From contig QFOD01000023.1 of assembly GCA_003241055.1 (NCBI GenBank), positions 1 to 64,000 on the forward strand: DNA of 64,000 bases. The letters run 5' to 3'. Positions 16,216 to 25,204 of the stretch are shown here, one piece after another (position 1 is the first letter of the stretch; each line of letters begins with the position of its first letter). This DNA is from Roseateles depolymerans. GTDB taxonomy: Bacteria; Pseudomonadota; Gammaproteobacteria; Burkholderiales; Burkholderiaceae_C. Made by a program: the position numbers and the translations under genes. The notes beneath the pieces are model-generated. The model made no database searches. It worked only from the letters and a program-made list of their open reading frames with translations, and was not told the origin of the DNA.

Positions 16216-17736
16216 TCAGCCCGCCTGGAACAGACCGGCGTGGCGTTCGCGCAGTGCCTGCTTCTGCACCTTGCCCATCGCGTTGCGGGGCAGCTCCTCA
16301 AGCAAGAAGACGCGCTTGGGGCACTTGAACCCGGCGATGCGCTGCTTCATGGCCCGGACCAGCGCGTCGGGGTCGGGTGTTGCGCCGTCGCGGGCCGTCA
16401 CGAAGGCGATCACCGCCTCACCGAAGTCGGGGTGGGGCACGCCCACCACGGCGGACTCCGCCACCCCGGGCAGCTCGTTGAGCCAGCCCTCGATCTCGGC
16501 GGGGTAGACATTGAAGCCGCCACTGATGATGAGGTCCTTGGCGCGGCCGATCAGCGTCAGGTAGCCGCGTTCGTCGAGCCGGCCGACATCGCCGGTGCGG
16601 AACCAGCCGTCAGGCGTGAACTCCTCCGCCGTCTTTTCGGGCATCTGCCAGTAGCCGCCGAAGAGGCTGGGGCTGCGCACCTGGACCTGGCCGATCTCGC
16701 CCGGCTCGCAGGCCTGACCCTGCTCGCCGACGATGCGCAGTTCGACGCCGGGCAGGGGCCGGCCGACGGTGCCGGGCAGGCGTTCGCCATCGGCGCTGCG
16801 GCAGGGGTTGGAGGTCAGCATCAGCGTCTCGCTCATGCCGTAGCGCTCCAGGATCTGATGGCCGGTGCGTTCGACCCAGTCCGCCCAGGTCTCGGCCAGC
16901 AGCGGTGCCGAGCCGCTGATGAAGAGCCGCATGCGCTGACAGCTCGCCGGCGTCAGCGCACGCTCCGCGAGCAGGCGCGTGTAGAGCGTGGGCACGCCCA
17001 TGAACACCGTGGCCTCGGGCAGGCGTCGAACGACGGCGGTCGGATCGAATCGGTTGAACCACAGCATGGGGCTGCCGTTCAGCAGCGCGCCGTGCGATGC
17101 GATGAACAGGCCGTGCACATGGAAGATGGGCAGTGCGTGCAGCAGCACGTCGTCCGGGCGCCAGTCCCAGTAGCTGCGCAGCACCTCGGCGTTGGCGCGC
17201 AGATTGCCGTGGCTGAGCATCGCGCCCTTGCTGCGGCCGGTGGTACCGCTGGTGTAGAGGATGGCGGCCAGGTCGGCGTCACGGCGCTCCACGGGTTGCT
17301 GCACGTCGGGCATCTGGGCGGCGCGGTCCAGCAGCGTGCCGCTGCGGTCGTCGTTCAGCGTGAACACCCAGCGCACACCGCGCTGGAAGGCCAGCTTGCT
17401 GGCCCAGCCGAAGTTCCGGCCGGCACACACCAGCACGGCCGGCGCGGCGTCGGTGAGGAAGTAGTCGAGCTCGGCGGCCTGGTAGGCCGGGTTGAGCGGC
17501 AGGTAGACCAGGCCGGCGCGCAGCACGGCCAGGTAGAGGATCAGCCCCTCGACGCTCTTGTCGGCATGCACGGCGACCCGGCTGCCGGAAGGCAGGGCCA
17601 GCGAGCCCAGCCAGTTGGCCAGCATGGCGCTGCCGCGGTCCAGGTCTTGCCAGCTGTAGAGCGCGCCGTCGGCGTCGATGGCGGTGGCGTCGGGTTGCGC
17701 GGGAAAACCCGCGCGCAGGGCGAGATAGAGGTTCAT
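16216..17736 (-). CDS. matB: malonyl-CoA synthetase-like AMP-binding ligase
   Basis: The protein has 506 residues. This is an ANL-superfamily ligase with the P-loop-like motif LYTSGTTGRSKGAMLSHGN at about 160, A5 in QILERYGMSETLML, A7/A8 in GWFRTGDVGRLDERGYLTL and the catalytic lysine region in LPRNAMGKVQKQAL. The length and opening (MNLYLALRAGFPAQPDATAI) match malonate-CoA ligases (MatB), which make malonyl-CoA from malonate, ATP and CoA in the cytoplasm. Segments such as FMGVPTLYTRLLAE fit MatB, but related short-chain acyl-CoA synthetases are similar, so substrate is inferred. No malonate transporter or decarboxylase gene accompanies it here. Confidence 0.8.
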   Translation of the reverse strand: MNLYLALRAGFPAQPDATAIDADGALYSWQDLDRGSAMLANWLGSLALPSGSRVAVHADKSVEGLILYLAVLRAGLVYLPLNPAYQAAELDYFLTDAAPAVLVCAGRNFGWASKLAFQRGVRWVFTLNDDRSGTLLDRAAQMPDVQQPVERRDADLAAILYTSGTTGRSKGAMLSHGNLRANAEVLRSYWDWRPDDVLLHALPIFHVHGLFIASHGALLNGSPMLWFNRFDPTAVVRRLPEATVFMGVPTLYTRLLAERALTPASCQRMRLFISGSAPLLAETWADWVERTGHQILERYGMSETLMLTSNPCRSADGERLPGTVGRPLPGVELRIVGEQGQACEPGEIGQVQVRSPSLFGGYWQMPEKTAEEFTPDGWFRTGDVGRLDERGYLTLIGRAKDLIISGGFNVYPAEIEGWLNELPGVAESAVVGVPHPDFGEAVIAFVTARDGATPDPDALVRAMKQRIAGFKCPKRVFLLEELPRNAMGKVQKQALRERHAGLFQAG

Positions 17737-17785
17737 GCTGGCCGCGGATTATGGGTGGCGCCCTGCCACCCGCCGCCGCCAGCCC

Positions 17786-17983
17786 TCAGGGGCGAAACCA
17801 GTCGATCATCAGCGCGAGCAGGCACAGCAGGGGCAGCGCGACGGCCAGGCCTTCCAGCGGATGCCACCCCTGCGGCGGCAGGTTGCCGTAGTCGTCGAAG
17901 TCTTCGGCAAAGGCCTCGCTGCGGTAGATCAGGGCGGCGTTGTCCGCCATCTCCATCGAGGTGCCAGGCTGCAGTTCGTTCAT
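17786..17983 (-). CDS. small single-pass membrane protein, unknown
   Basis: The protein has 65 residues. The start has a good ribosome-binding site (AAGGAG about six bases upstream on the minus strand). The first 38 residues are acidic and soluble (AEDFDDYGNLPPQGW), and residues 42-61 form one hydrophobic helix (LEGLAVALPLLCLLALMIDW), ending RP. I do not recognise a family. It lies between the malonyl-CoA synthetase gene, 49 bases downstream, and an orphan receiver gene, 116 bases upstream, all on the same strand. It may be an adaptor or membrane anchor, but nothing shows a partner. Confidence 0.55.
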   Translation of the reverse strand: MNELQPGTSMEMADNAALIYRSEAFAEDFDDYGNLPPQGWHPLEGLAVALPLLCLLALMIDWFRP

Positions 17984-18030
17984 CGTGGGCTCCTTGGGGT
18001 GGAGTCCACTGTCGGCGGCCTGTGTTTCAA

Positions 18031-18049
18031 GCCGGCTTCGGGGGCCGGC
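18031..18049 (-). terminator. GC hairpin downstream of receiver gene
   Basis: An inverted repeat GCCGGC (18031-18036) pairs with GCCGGC (18044-18049) across a seven-base loop, 50 bases after the stop of the receiver gene on the minus strand. It reads into TTGAAAC, a weak U-tract. It is also flanked by nine-base direct repeats TGTGTTTCA at 18021-18029 and 18053-18061. It may be a terminator for the receiver gene. Confidence 0.4.
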
Positions 18050-18099
18050 CCTTGTGTTTCATTTGTGGCAGAGCGTGTTGCCCTGCCAGGGCACCCGGC

Positions 18100-18612
18100 T
18101 CAGTTCTGGCTGGGCAGCTTCAGCCAGCGTTGCAGCCGGCTGCGCAGTGCGACGAAGTCCAGCGGCTTGGTGAGGTGCTCGTCCATGCCGGCTTCGATGC
18201 TGGCGGCCACGTCGGCGTCCAGCGCGTGGGCGGTCAGCGCAAGAATGGGAAAAGCAGGCAGGCTGCCGTCGCGTTGACGCGCGCGCAGGCGCCGGGCGCA
18301 CTCCAGGCCGTCCATGCCGGGCATCTGGATGTCCATCAGCACCAGGTCGGGCACCGTGTCGGCGCAGGCTTCCAGGGCTTCCAGCCCGTTGCGGGCCAGT
18401 CGTGTGCGCACGCCCATCAGGCTCAGGAATTCGAGCGCGACGACCTGGTTGATGTGGTTGTCCTCCACCAGCAGCACCAGGGGCTCGCGCAAAGCGCTGC
18501 CCAGGTCCGTATCGGCCGCGCCCGTGGGGGCGCCCTTGGGGCCGGCGGTTCCTCCGCTCAGCCAGACAGGCGTCGGCAACGACACCTGACCAAGCAGGCT
18601 TGACATGTCCAT
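18100..18612 (-). CDS. orphan single-domain response regulator
   Basis: The protein has 170 residues. The start at 18612 is preceded by AAGGAT at good spacing. A loosely built 43-residue N-terminal leader (rich in Gly, Pro, Ala) is followed by one receiver domain: VLLVEDNHINQVVALEFL, phospho-acceptor Asp94 in LVLMDIQMPGMDG, Thr/Ser switch in LALTAHA and Lys in LTKPLDF. The receiver closely resembles the C-terminal receivers of hybrid kinases (the EDNxxNQ motif), so it may be a detached receiver that takes phosphate from a hybrid kinase or Hpt. It has no output domain. No kinase lies next to it; the nearest histidine kinases begin at 27959 on the other strand. Confidence 0.85.
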   Translation of the reverse strand: MDMSSLLGQVSLPTPVWLSGGTAGPKGAPTGAADTDLGSALREPLVLLVEDNHINQVVALEFLSLMGVRTRLARNGLEALEACADTVPDLVLMDIQMPGMDGLECARRLRARQRDGSLPAFPILALTAHALDADVAASIEAGMDEHLTKPLDFVALRSRLQRWLKLPSQN

Positions 18613-18737
18613 CCGTATCCTTGTGCAGGTTGTTGTTTTTGGTGCCTGGCGACAGGCTGCAACCATTGTTGCCGGGGAACATGACTCGCGCAACCGCGAT
18701 ATCCATGAAATGAGGGGGTCAGGGCTGGCCTGAGGTG

Positions 18738-18766
18738 CTGACATGCCCTGACACACAGCCTACTTA
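18738..18766 (+). promoter_or_regulatory. possible sigma-70-type promoter for the long uvrA
   Basis: CTGACA at 18738-18743 is five of six to the -35 consensus. It is followed after exactly 17 bases by TACTTA at 18761-18766, a weaker -10. The start codon lies 35 bases downstream. I looked for a LexA-type CTGT-N8-ACAG operator in the 188-base divergent region and did not find a convincing one. Confidence 0.35.
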
Positions 18767-18800
18767 AACTGCTGCCCCCCCCCTTTGCCAAGACCCCACC

Positions 18801-21800
18801 ATGTCCGACGGGCTGATCCGTATCCGAGGCGCTCGCCAGCACAACCTGAAGAACCTGGACCTCGACCTGCGCACCGCCGAGCTGACGGTGGTGACCGGGC
18901 CCAGCGGGTCCGGCAAGTCCAGTCTGGTGTTCGACACCCTCTATGCCGAAGGGCAGCGCCGTTATGTCGAGACCTTCTCGGCCTATGCGCGCCAGTTCCT
19001 GGACCGCATGGACCGGCCGGCGGTGGACAAGGTGGACGGCGTGCCGCCCGCGATCGCGATCGACCAGACCAACCCGGTGCGCACCAGTCGTTCCACTGTC
19101 GGAACGATGACCGAGTTGAACGACCATTTAAAGCTGTTGTTCGCGCGTGCAGCGCAACTGTTCGACCGTCAGACCGCGCTGCCGGTGCGGCACGACACGC
19201 CGCAGACCATCTACGAGGAGCTGCGCGAGCGCACGCTGGCCGACGACCCGCGCCTGGTGCTGAGCTTCCCGGTGGAACTGCCGGCCAACACCACGGCGGA
19301 GCAGGTGCAGCAGTGGCTGGCGGCCAGCGGCTTCACCCGCATCCAGGGCGAGCGCGAGCAGGACGGCCGCAAGATCCTGGACGTGGTGGCCGACCGTTTC
19401 CGCTTCCAGGGCGCCGACCGCCAGCGTGTGATGGAGGCCATCGAGCTGGGCCTCAAGCGCGGCCAGGGGCGGCTGACGGTGTTCGCCGGCGCCGAGGGTG
19501 AGCAGGTCTGGAAGTTCTCCACCGGCCTGCACTGCCCCGAGAGCGATCTGCGTTACGCCGACCCGCAGCCGGCGTTGTTTTCTTTCAACTCCGCGTTCGG
19601 CGCCTGCGAGACCTGCCGCGGTTTCGGCCGTGTGATCGGCGTGGACCTGGGCCTGGTGATCCCGGACGAGCGCAAGACGCTGCGCGGCGGCGCGATCAAG
19701 CCGCTGCAGACCCCCGCCTGGGCGGACTCGCAGGAAGACCTGCTGAAGTACGCCGGCGAGGCCGGCATTCCGCGCGACACCGCCTGGAAGGATCTGAGCG
19801 CCGAGCAGCGTCACTGGGTCATCGAAGGCTCGCCCAACTGGACCGGCAACTGGAACAAGCAGTGGTACGGCGTGCGGCGCTTCTTCGACTACCTGGAGAG
19901 CAAGGCCTACAAGATGCACATCCGGGTGCTGCTGTCCAAGTACCGCAGCTACACGGAATGCCCCACCTGCCGCGGCGCGCGGCTCAAGACCGAGGCGCTG
20001 CTGTGGCGCGTGGGCTCGCGCGCGCTGGCGGACGCGGCCATGCCGCCGGCCCAGCGCTTTCTGCCCCAGGGCGTGGGCTGGCGCCGCGAGCAGCTGGAGG
20101 CGCTGCCGGGCCTGTGCCTGCACGACCTGATGCAGCTGCCCATCCACCGGCTGCGCGACTTCGTCGACGGCCTGCAGCTGCCCAGCACCCTGCTGGACGA
20201 GGCGCTGAAGCTGCTGCTGGACGAGATCCGCCACCGCACGCGCTACCTCTGCGACGTGGGCCTGGGCTATCTGACGCTGGACCGCCAGAGCCGCACGCTG
20301 TCGGGCGGCGAGGTGCAGCGCATCAACCTGACTACGGCCCTGGGCACCAGCCTGGTCAACACGCTGTTCGTGCTGGACGAGCCCAGCATCGGCCTGCACC
20401 CGCGCGACATGAACCGCATCGTGCAGGCCATGCAGCGCCTGCGCGATGCCGGCAACACGCTGGTGGTGGTGGAGCATGACCCGGCGGTGATGCTGGCCGC
20501 CGACCGGCTCATCGACATGGGCCCGGGCCCGGGCGAGCGCGGCGGGCAGATCGTGTTCGATGGCACGCCCGAGGAAATCCGCGCGGCCGACACGCTGACC
20601 GGTGCCTACCTGGGTGCGCGCAAGCATGTGGGCATGGGCCTCAAGCGCGCGGTGGACGGCGCCACGCCCAAGCTCATCCTGGAGGGTGCGCGCGAGCACA
20701 ACCTGAGGAATGTCAGCGTGGAGTTCCCGCTGCAGCGCCTGGTGGTGGTGACCGGCGTGTCGGGTTCGGGCAAGAGCACGCTGATGCAGGACGTGCTGTA
20801 TCCGGCGCTGGCCCGCCAGTTCGGCAAGGCCACCGAGGCGCCGGGTGCGCACGATCAGCTGCTAGGGGCCGACCACCTGGCCGATGCGGTGTTCGTGGAC
20901 CAGTCACCCATAGGCAAGACCGCGCGCTCCAACCCGGCCAGCTATGTGGGCGCCTTCGACGAGATCCGCAAGCTGTTGGCCGACGCGCCGCTGGCGCGCG
21001 AGCGCAGCTACACGGCCGGCATGTTCAGCTTCAACGCCGGCGACGGCCGCTGCCCCACCTGCGGCGGCTCGGGCTTCGAGCATGTGGAGATGCAGTTCCT
21101 CAGCGACGTCTACCTGCGCTGCCCGGACTGTGACGGCAAGCGCTTCCGCGCCGAGATGCTGGATGTGAAGCTGTCGCTGGGTGAGGGCCGCGAGCTGTCG
21201 GTGGCCGACGTGCTGGAGCTCACCGTGGCCGAGGCGGTGCAGCTGTTTGCGCCCTGGCGTGCGGTGGTCGCCAAGCTGCAGCCCATCCTGGACGTGGGCC
21301 TGGAATATGTGAAGCTGGGCCAGCCCGTGCCCACGCTGTCGGGCGGCGAGGCGCAGCGCCTCAAGCTGGCCGGCTTCCTGGCCGAGGCCGCCAGCAGCCC
21401 GCGCTTCGGCGTGGCCAAGAAGGGCACGCTGTTCCTGTTCGACGAGCCCACCACCGGCCTGCACTTCGACGACATCGCCAAGCTGATGCGCGCGATGCGC
21501 AAGCTGCTGGCGGCCGGGCATTCGCTGATCCTGATCGAGCACAACCTCGACGTGATACGCGCGGCCGACTGGCTGATCGACCTCGGCCCCGAGGGCGGTG
21601 AGGACGGCGGCGAGATCGTCTGCGTGGGCACGCCCGAGAGCGTGGCCCAGCATCCGCGCTCGCACACCGCCGCGGCGCTGCGCGAGTACGCGCTGCACAT
21701 GGACCGCGCGGCCGTGCCGGTGGAGGAGGGCCGGCCGCTGCAGCAGCTGATACGCGCGCGCCGCCAGGCCGACGAGGCGATACAGATCGTCAATGCGCGC

Positions 21801-24431
21801 GAGCACAACCTGCGCGGCGTCAACGTGGACATCCCGCGCGGCAAGTTCAATGTGGTGACCGGCGTGTCGGGCTCGGGCAAGAGCACGCTGGCCTTCGACA
21901 TCCTCTTCAACGAGGGCCAGCGCCGCTATCTCGAATCGCTGAACGCCTATGCGCGCAGCATCGTGCAGCCTGCGGGCCGGCCCGAGGTGGACGCGGTCTG
22001 GGGCATTCCGCCCACCGTCGCCATCGAGCAGCGGCTGTCGCGCGGCGGCCGCAAGAGCACGGTGGCCACCACCACCGAGGTCTGGCACTTCCTGCGCCTG
22101 CTCTACGTGAAGCTGGGCGTGCAGCGCTGCGTGAACGATGGCACGCCGGTGCGGCCGCAGAGCGTGGAGAGCATCGCGGCCCAGCTGCTGCGCGACTACC
22201 GCGGCCAGCACATCGGCCTGCTGGCGCCGCTGGTGGTCAACCGCAAGGGCGTCTACACCGACCTGGCCAAGTGGGCCAAGGGCCGCGGCCACACGCATCT
22301 GCGCGTGGACGGCGAGTTCCTGCCCACCAGCCCCTGGCCACGCCTGGACCGCTTCAAGGAGCACACGCTGGAGCTGCCGGTGGGCGATCTGGTCGTCACG
22401 CCCGAGCGCGAGGCCGAGCTGCGCGAACTGCTCGCGAAGGCGCTGGACGCTGGCAAGGGCGTGCTGCATGTGCTGAGCCCGCTGGACGGCCTCAGCGAGG
22501 CGCTGGCCCGCGGCGAGACCGGTGCCGGCCTGGGCGCGCTCAAGGTGTTCTCCACCAAGCGCGCCTGCCCGACCTGTGGCACCAGCTACCCCGAGCTGGA
22601 CCCGCGCCTGTTCTCCTACAACTCCAAGCACGGCTGGTGCACCAGCTGCGTGGGGACGGGTCTTGCGCTGACCCGCGAGCAGCGCCGCGCGCTGGACGAC
22701 AGCCAGCAGGATGACGACAACCGCGGCCGCGAGCAGAGCTTCCCGGCCGAGGAGGCCGAGGTCGAGGGCTTGTCCGACCAGCCCTGCCCGGACTGCCACG
22801 GCACCCGCCTCAACCCCACCGCGCGCTCGGTGGAGTTCGACGGCCAGGCCATAGGCGCGGTGGCCGCGTGGAGCGTGCGCGAGGCGCGCGAGTGGGTGGC
22901 CGCGCTGCGCCTGGAAGGGCGCGATGCCGACATCGCACGCGACGTGGTGGCCGAGATCCTGGGCCGGCTGCAGTTCCTGGAAGAGGTGGGCCTGGGCTAT
23001 CTGACGCTGGACCGCGCCGCACCCACGCTGTCGGGCGGCGAGGCCCAGCGCATACGCCTGGCCGCGCAGCTGGGCAGCAATCTGCAGGGCGTCTGCTATG
23101 TGCTGGATGAGCCCACGATCGGCCTGCATCCGCGTGACAACCAGATCCTCCTGAAGGCGCTGGCCACGCTGGGCGACAAGGGAAACACGCTGGTCGTCGT
23201 GGAGCACGACGAGGACACCATTCGCCGCGCCGATCACATCATCGACATCGGCCCCGGCGCGGGCAAGCGCGGCGGCCGTGTGGTGGCCCAGGGCACGGCG
23301 GCCGAGCTGGCGGCCCAGCCGGACTCCACCACCGGCCGCATGCTGGCCCATCCGCTGATCCACCCGTTGCAGGGCCGCCGCCCGCTGGACACCGACGGCC
23401 CGCGCCTGAGCGTGCTGAACGCGTCGCTGCACAACCTGCAGGGCGTGACGGTGGATGTGCCGCTGAAGCGCCTGGTGGCCGTGACCGGCGTGTCGGGCTC
23501 GGGCAAGTCCACGCTGGCGCGTGACGTGCTGCTGGCCAACATGGCCGTCGCCGTGCCGCTGCGCAAGGCACCGGCCCACTGGCTGGGCTGCGAGGCCATC
23601 ACCGGCCACGAGCAGGTGGACCGCGTGCTGGAGGTGGACCAGACGCCCATCGGCAAGACGCCGCGCTCCTGCCCGGCCACCTACATCGGCTTCTGGGATG
23701 CGATCCGCAAGCTCTTTGCCGAGACGCTGGAGGCCAAGGCGCGCGGCTATGCGCCGGGGCGCTTCAGCTTCAACACCGGCGCGGGCCGCTGCCCGGGCTG
23801 TGAGGGCCAGGGCATGAAGACCATAGAGATGAGCTTCCTGCCCGATGTGAAGGTGCCCTGCGACCAGTGCCATGGCCAGCGCTTCAACCCCGAGACACTG
23901 GGCGTGAGCTGGCGGGGCAAGAGCATCGGCGACGTGCTGGCGATGGAGGTGGACGAGGCGGTGGAGTTCTTCGCGTCCATGCCGGCCATCGCCCATCCGC
24001 TGCAGTTGCTGAAGGACGTGGGCCTGGGCTACCTGACGCTGGGCCAGCCCTCGCCGACGTTGTCGGGCGGCGAGGCGCAGCGCATCAAGCTGGTGAGCGA
24101 GCTGGTGAAGGTGCGCGATGACGTCACGCGCCGCGGCCAGAAGGCGCCGCACACGCTGTACGTGCTGGACGAGCCCACCGTGGGCCTGCACATGGCGGAC
24201 GTGGAGAAGCTGATCCGCGTGCTGCACCGGCTGGTGGACGGCGGCCATTCGGTCGTTGTCATCGAACACGACCTGGACGTGATCGCCGAGGCCGACTGGG
24301 TGCTGGACCTGGGGCCTGAGGGTGGCACGGCCGGCGGCCGCGTGGTGGTGGCCGGCACGCCGGAGGACGTGGTGGCGAGTGGCAGCCACACGGGGGTGGC
24401 GTTGGGGCCGGTGCTCGCGCGCAAGGGGTGA
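18801..24431 (+). CDS. uvrA: tandem double-length UvrA-like ABC ATPase
   Basis: The protein has 1876 residues, twice the usual UvrA length (about 940). Two complete UvrA units are joined in one frame. Walker A motifs start at residues 33 (GPSGSGKSS), 652, 1021 and 1563 (GVSGSGKST). ABC signatures SGGExQR occur near 501, 847, 1411 and 1755. Each half has paired CxxC zinc fingers, such as CPTCGGSGFEHVEM in the first and CPGCEGQGMKTIEM in the second. UvrA normally works as a dimer that scans DNA for damage and loads UvrB for nucleotide excision repair in the cytoplasm. Here the dimer appears to be covalent. Long UvrA forms are known from Burkholderiales and usually exist beside a normal uvrA, so this may be a specialised paralog. 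All four ATPase sites look intact. Confidence 0.9.
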   Translation: MSDGLIRIRGARQHNLKNLDLDLRTAELTVVTGPSGSGKSSLVFDTLYAEGQRRYVETFSAYARQFLDRMDRPAVDKVDGVPPAIAIDQTNPVRTSRSTVGTMTELNDHLKLLFARAAQLFDRQTALPVRHDTPQTIYEELRERTLADDPRLVLSFPVELPANTTAEQVQQWLAASGFTRIQGEREQDGRKILDVVADRFRFQGADRQRVMEAIELGLKRGQGRLTVFAGAEGEQVWKFSTGLHCPESDLRYADPQPALFSFNSAFGACETCRGFGRVIGVDLGLVIPDERKTLRGGAIKPLQTPAWADSQEDLLKYAGEAGIPRDTAWKDLSAEQRHWVIEGSPNWTGNWNKQWYGVRRFFDYLESKAYKMHIRVLLSKYRSYTECPTCRGARLKTEALLWRVGSRALADAAMPPAQRFLPQGVGWRREQLEALPGLCLHDLMQLPIHRLRDFVDGLQLPSTLLDEALKLLLDEIRHRTRYLCDVGLGYLTLDRQSRTLSGGEVQRINLTTALGTSLVNTLFVLDEPSIGLHPRDMNRIVQAMQRLRDAGNTLVVVEHDPAVMLAADRLIDMGPGPGERGGQIVFDGTPEEIRAADTLTGAYLGARKHVGMGLKRAVDGATPKLILEGAREHNLRNVSVEFPLQRLVVVTGVSGSGKSTLMQDVLYPALARQFGKATEAPGAHDQLLGADHLADAVFVDQSPIGKTARSNPASYVGAFDEIRKLLADAPLARERSYTAGMFSFNAGDGRCPTCGGSGFEHVEMQFLSDVYLRCPDCDGKRFRAEMLDVKLSLGEGRELSVADVLELTVAEAVQLFAPWRAVVAKLQPILDVGLEYVKLGQPVPTLSGGEAQRLKLAGFLAEAASSPRFGVAKKGTLFLFDEPTTGLHFDDIAKLMRAMRKLLAAGHSLILIEHNLDVIRAADWLIDLGPEGGEDGGEIVCVGTPESVAQHPRSHTAAALREYALHMDRAAVPVEEGRPLQQLIRARRQADEAIQIVNAREHNLRGVNVDIPRGKFNVVTGVSGSGKSTLAFDILFNEGQRRYLESLNAYARSIVQPAGRPEVDAVWGIPPTVAIEQRLSRGGRKSTVATTTEVWHFLRLLYVKLGVQRCVNDGTPVRPQSVESIAAQLLRDYRGQHIGLLAPLVVNRKGVYTDLAKWAKGRGHTHLRVDGEFLPTSPWPRLDRFKEHTLELPVGDLVVTPEREAELRELLAKALDAGKGVLHVLSPLDGLSEALARGETGAGLGALKVFSTKRACPTCGTSYPELDPRLFSYNSKHGWCTSCVGTGLALTREQRRALDDSQQDDDNRGREQSFPAEEAEVEGLSDQPCPDCHGTRLNPTARSVEFDGQAIGAVAAWSVREAREWVAALRLEGRDADIARDVVAEILGRLQFLEEVGLGYLTLDRAAPTLSGGEAQRIRLAAQLGSNLQGVCYVLDEPTIGLHPRDNQILLKALATLGDKGNTLVVVEHDEDTIRRADHIIDIGPGAGKRGGRVVAQGTAAELAAQPDSTTGRMLAHPLIHPLQGRRPLDTDGPRLSVLNASLHNLQGVTVDVPLKRLVAVTGVSGSGKSTLARDVLLANMAVAVPLRKAPAHWLGCEAITGHEQVDRVLEVDQTPIGKTPRSCPATYIGFWDAIRKLFAETLEAKARGYAPGRFSFNTGAGRCPGCEGQGMKTIEMSFLPDVKVPCDQCHGQRFNPETLGVSWRGKSIGDVLAMEVDEAVEFFASMPAIAHPLQLLKDVGLGYLTLGQPSPTLSGGEAQRIKLVSELVKVRDDVTRRGQKAPHTLYVLDEPTVGLHMADVEKLIRVLHRLVDGGHSVVVIEHDLDVIAEADWVLDLGPEGGTAGGRVVVAGTPEDVVASGSHTGVALGPVLARKG

Positions 24432-24473
24432 GGCTCGACAGGAGTGCTCGTGTCGGGGTCGTGCGTTTCAGGT

Positions 24474-25074
24474 AGCTCTTGCGATGAACCTTCGCTACTC
24501 GCAGCACCGAGCCGGGAGTCCGCCCCGGCGGGCGGGTAACTTTTCTCTGTCGCGCCAGAGAAAAGTCACCAAAAGAGAGGCGCTGAACCGCACCGTGCTC
24601 AGCTTCTGAGACGCGGTCCGCCACGTCCACAAACGCTTGCATCGAGGGCAGAAGCGAGCCGCTGCGCTCTCGCGGTGGACTTGTCATCGCCCGGTGAGCT
24701 CGGACCTGTGCGCCGTCCGACGCGCGGCTGCACGCCGTGCTCACGAGTAAAGCCTGGGGCAGCGCCGCTGGTGCGGCGCGGCTTGGTGCGTAGCGCGTAT
24801 TTGCTTTGACACCCTCAGGCGTCGGCGTGCAGCCGCGCCTTGACCGGCGTGAAGGGACTATGGCTGGTGCTCTTCACAAGTCCACCGCGAGAGCGCAGCG
24901 GCTCGCTTCTGGCCTCCAGGCCGCAGCTCCCGATCAAGCGGGCTCGCAGTGGCTGTGGAATTAGCGCTTCTCTTTTGGTGACTTTTCTCTGGCGCGACAG
25001 AGAAAAGTTACCCGCCCTCGCGGGGCGGATTCCCGCGGCGGTGCTGCGAGTTGCAAAGGTTCAGGGCAAGAGCC
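24474..25074. repeat. nested inverted-repeat element of about 600 bp
   Basis: The stretch between uvrA and the S9 peptidase gene (24432-25204) has no gene but three nested pairs of inverted repeats. The outer arms are 24474-24584 and 24963-25074, about 110 bases each, very similar but with some mismatches. The middle arms are 24649-24683 and 24877-24911, 35 bases and identical. The inner arms are 24722-24737 and 24823-24838, 16 bases and identical. Each outer arm contains its own hairpin, an 11-bp perfect stem ACTTTTCTCTG/CAGAGAAAAGT around a six-base loop (24539-24566 and 24981-25008). It resembles a dispersed intergenic repeat or MITE. The hairpins could also end uvrA transcription. Confidence 0.8.
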
Positions 25075-25204
25075 ACCGATCGGCCGGCACGCGCGGCGAC
25101 GCAGCCAATATCTCCGGCCAAACCCGCCGTGACGAATGGTCCCCACCCCCGCCCTTCCTAGAATTCGCCGCCCCCACCCGGGGCACCATTTTCAGGAGAT
25201 CCCC

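Noticed and set aside
18613..18800. LexA/SOS operator upstream of uvrA
   Set aside because: No CTGT-N8-ACAG match was found; CTG and CAG triplets occur but at wrong spacing.
20904..24389. Open frame of about 1160 codons on the minus strand
   Set aside because: Antisense shadow of the double UvrA, with His/Ala/Arg-rich low-complexity translation and no ribosome-binding site.
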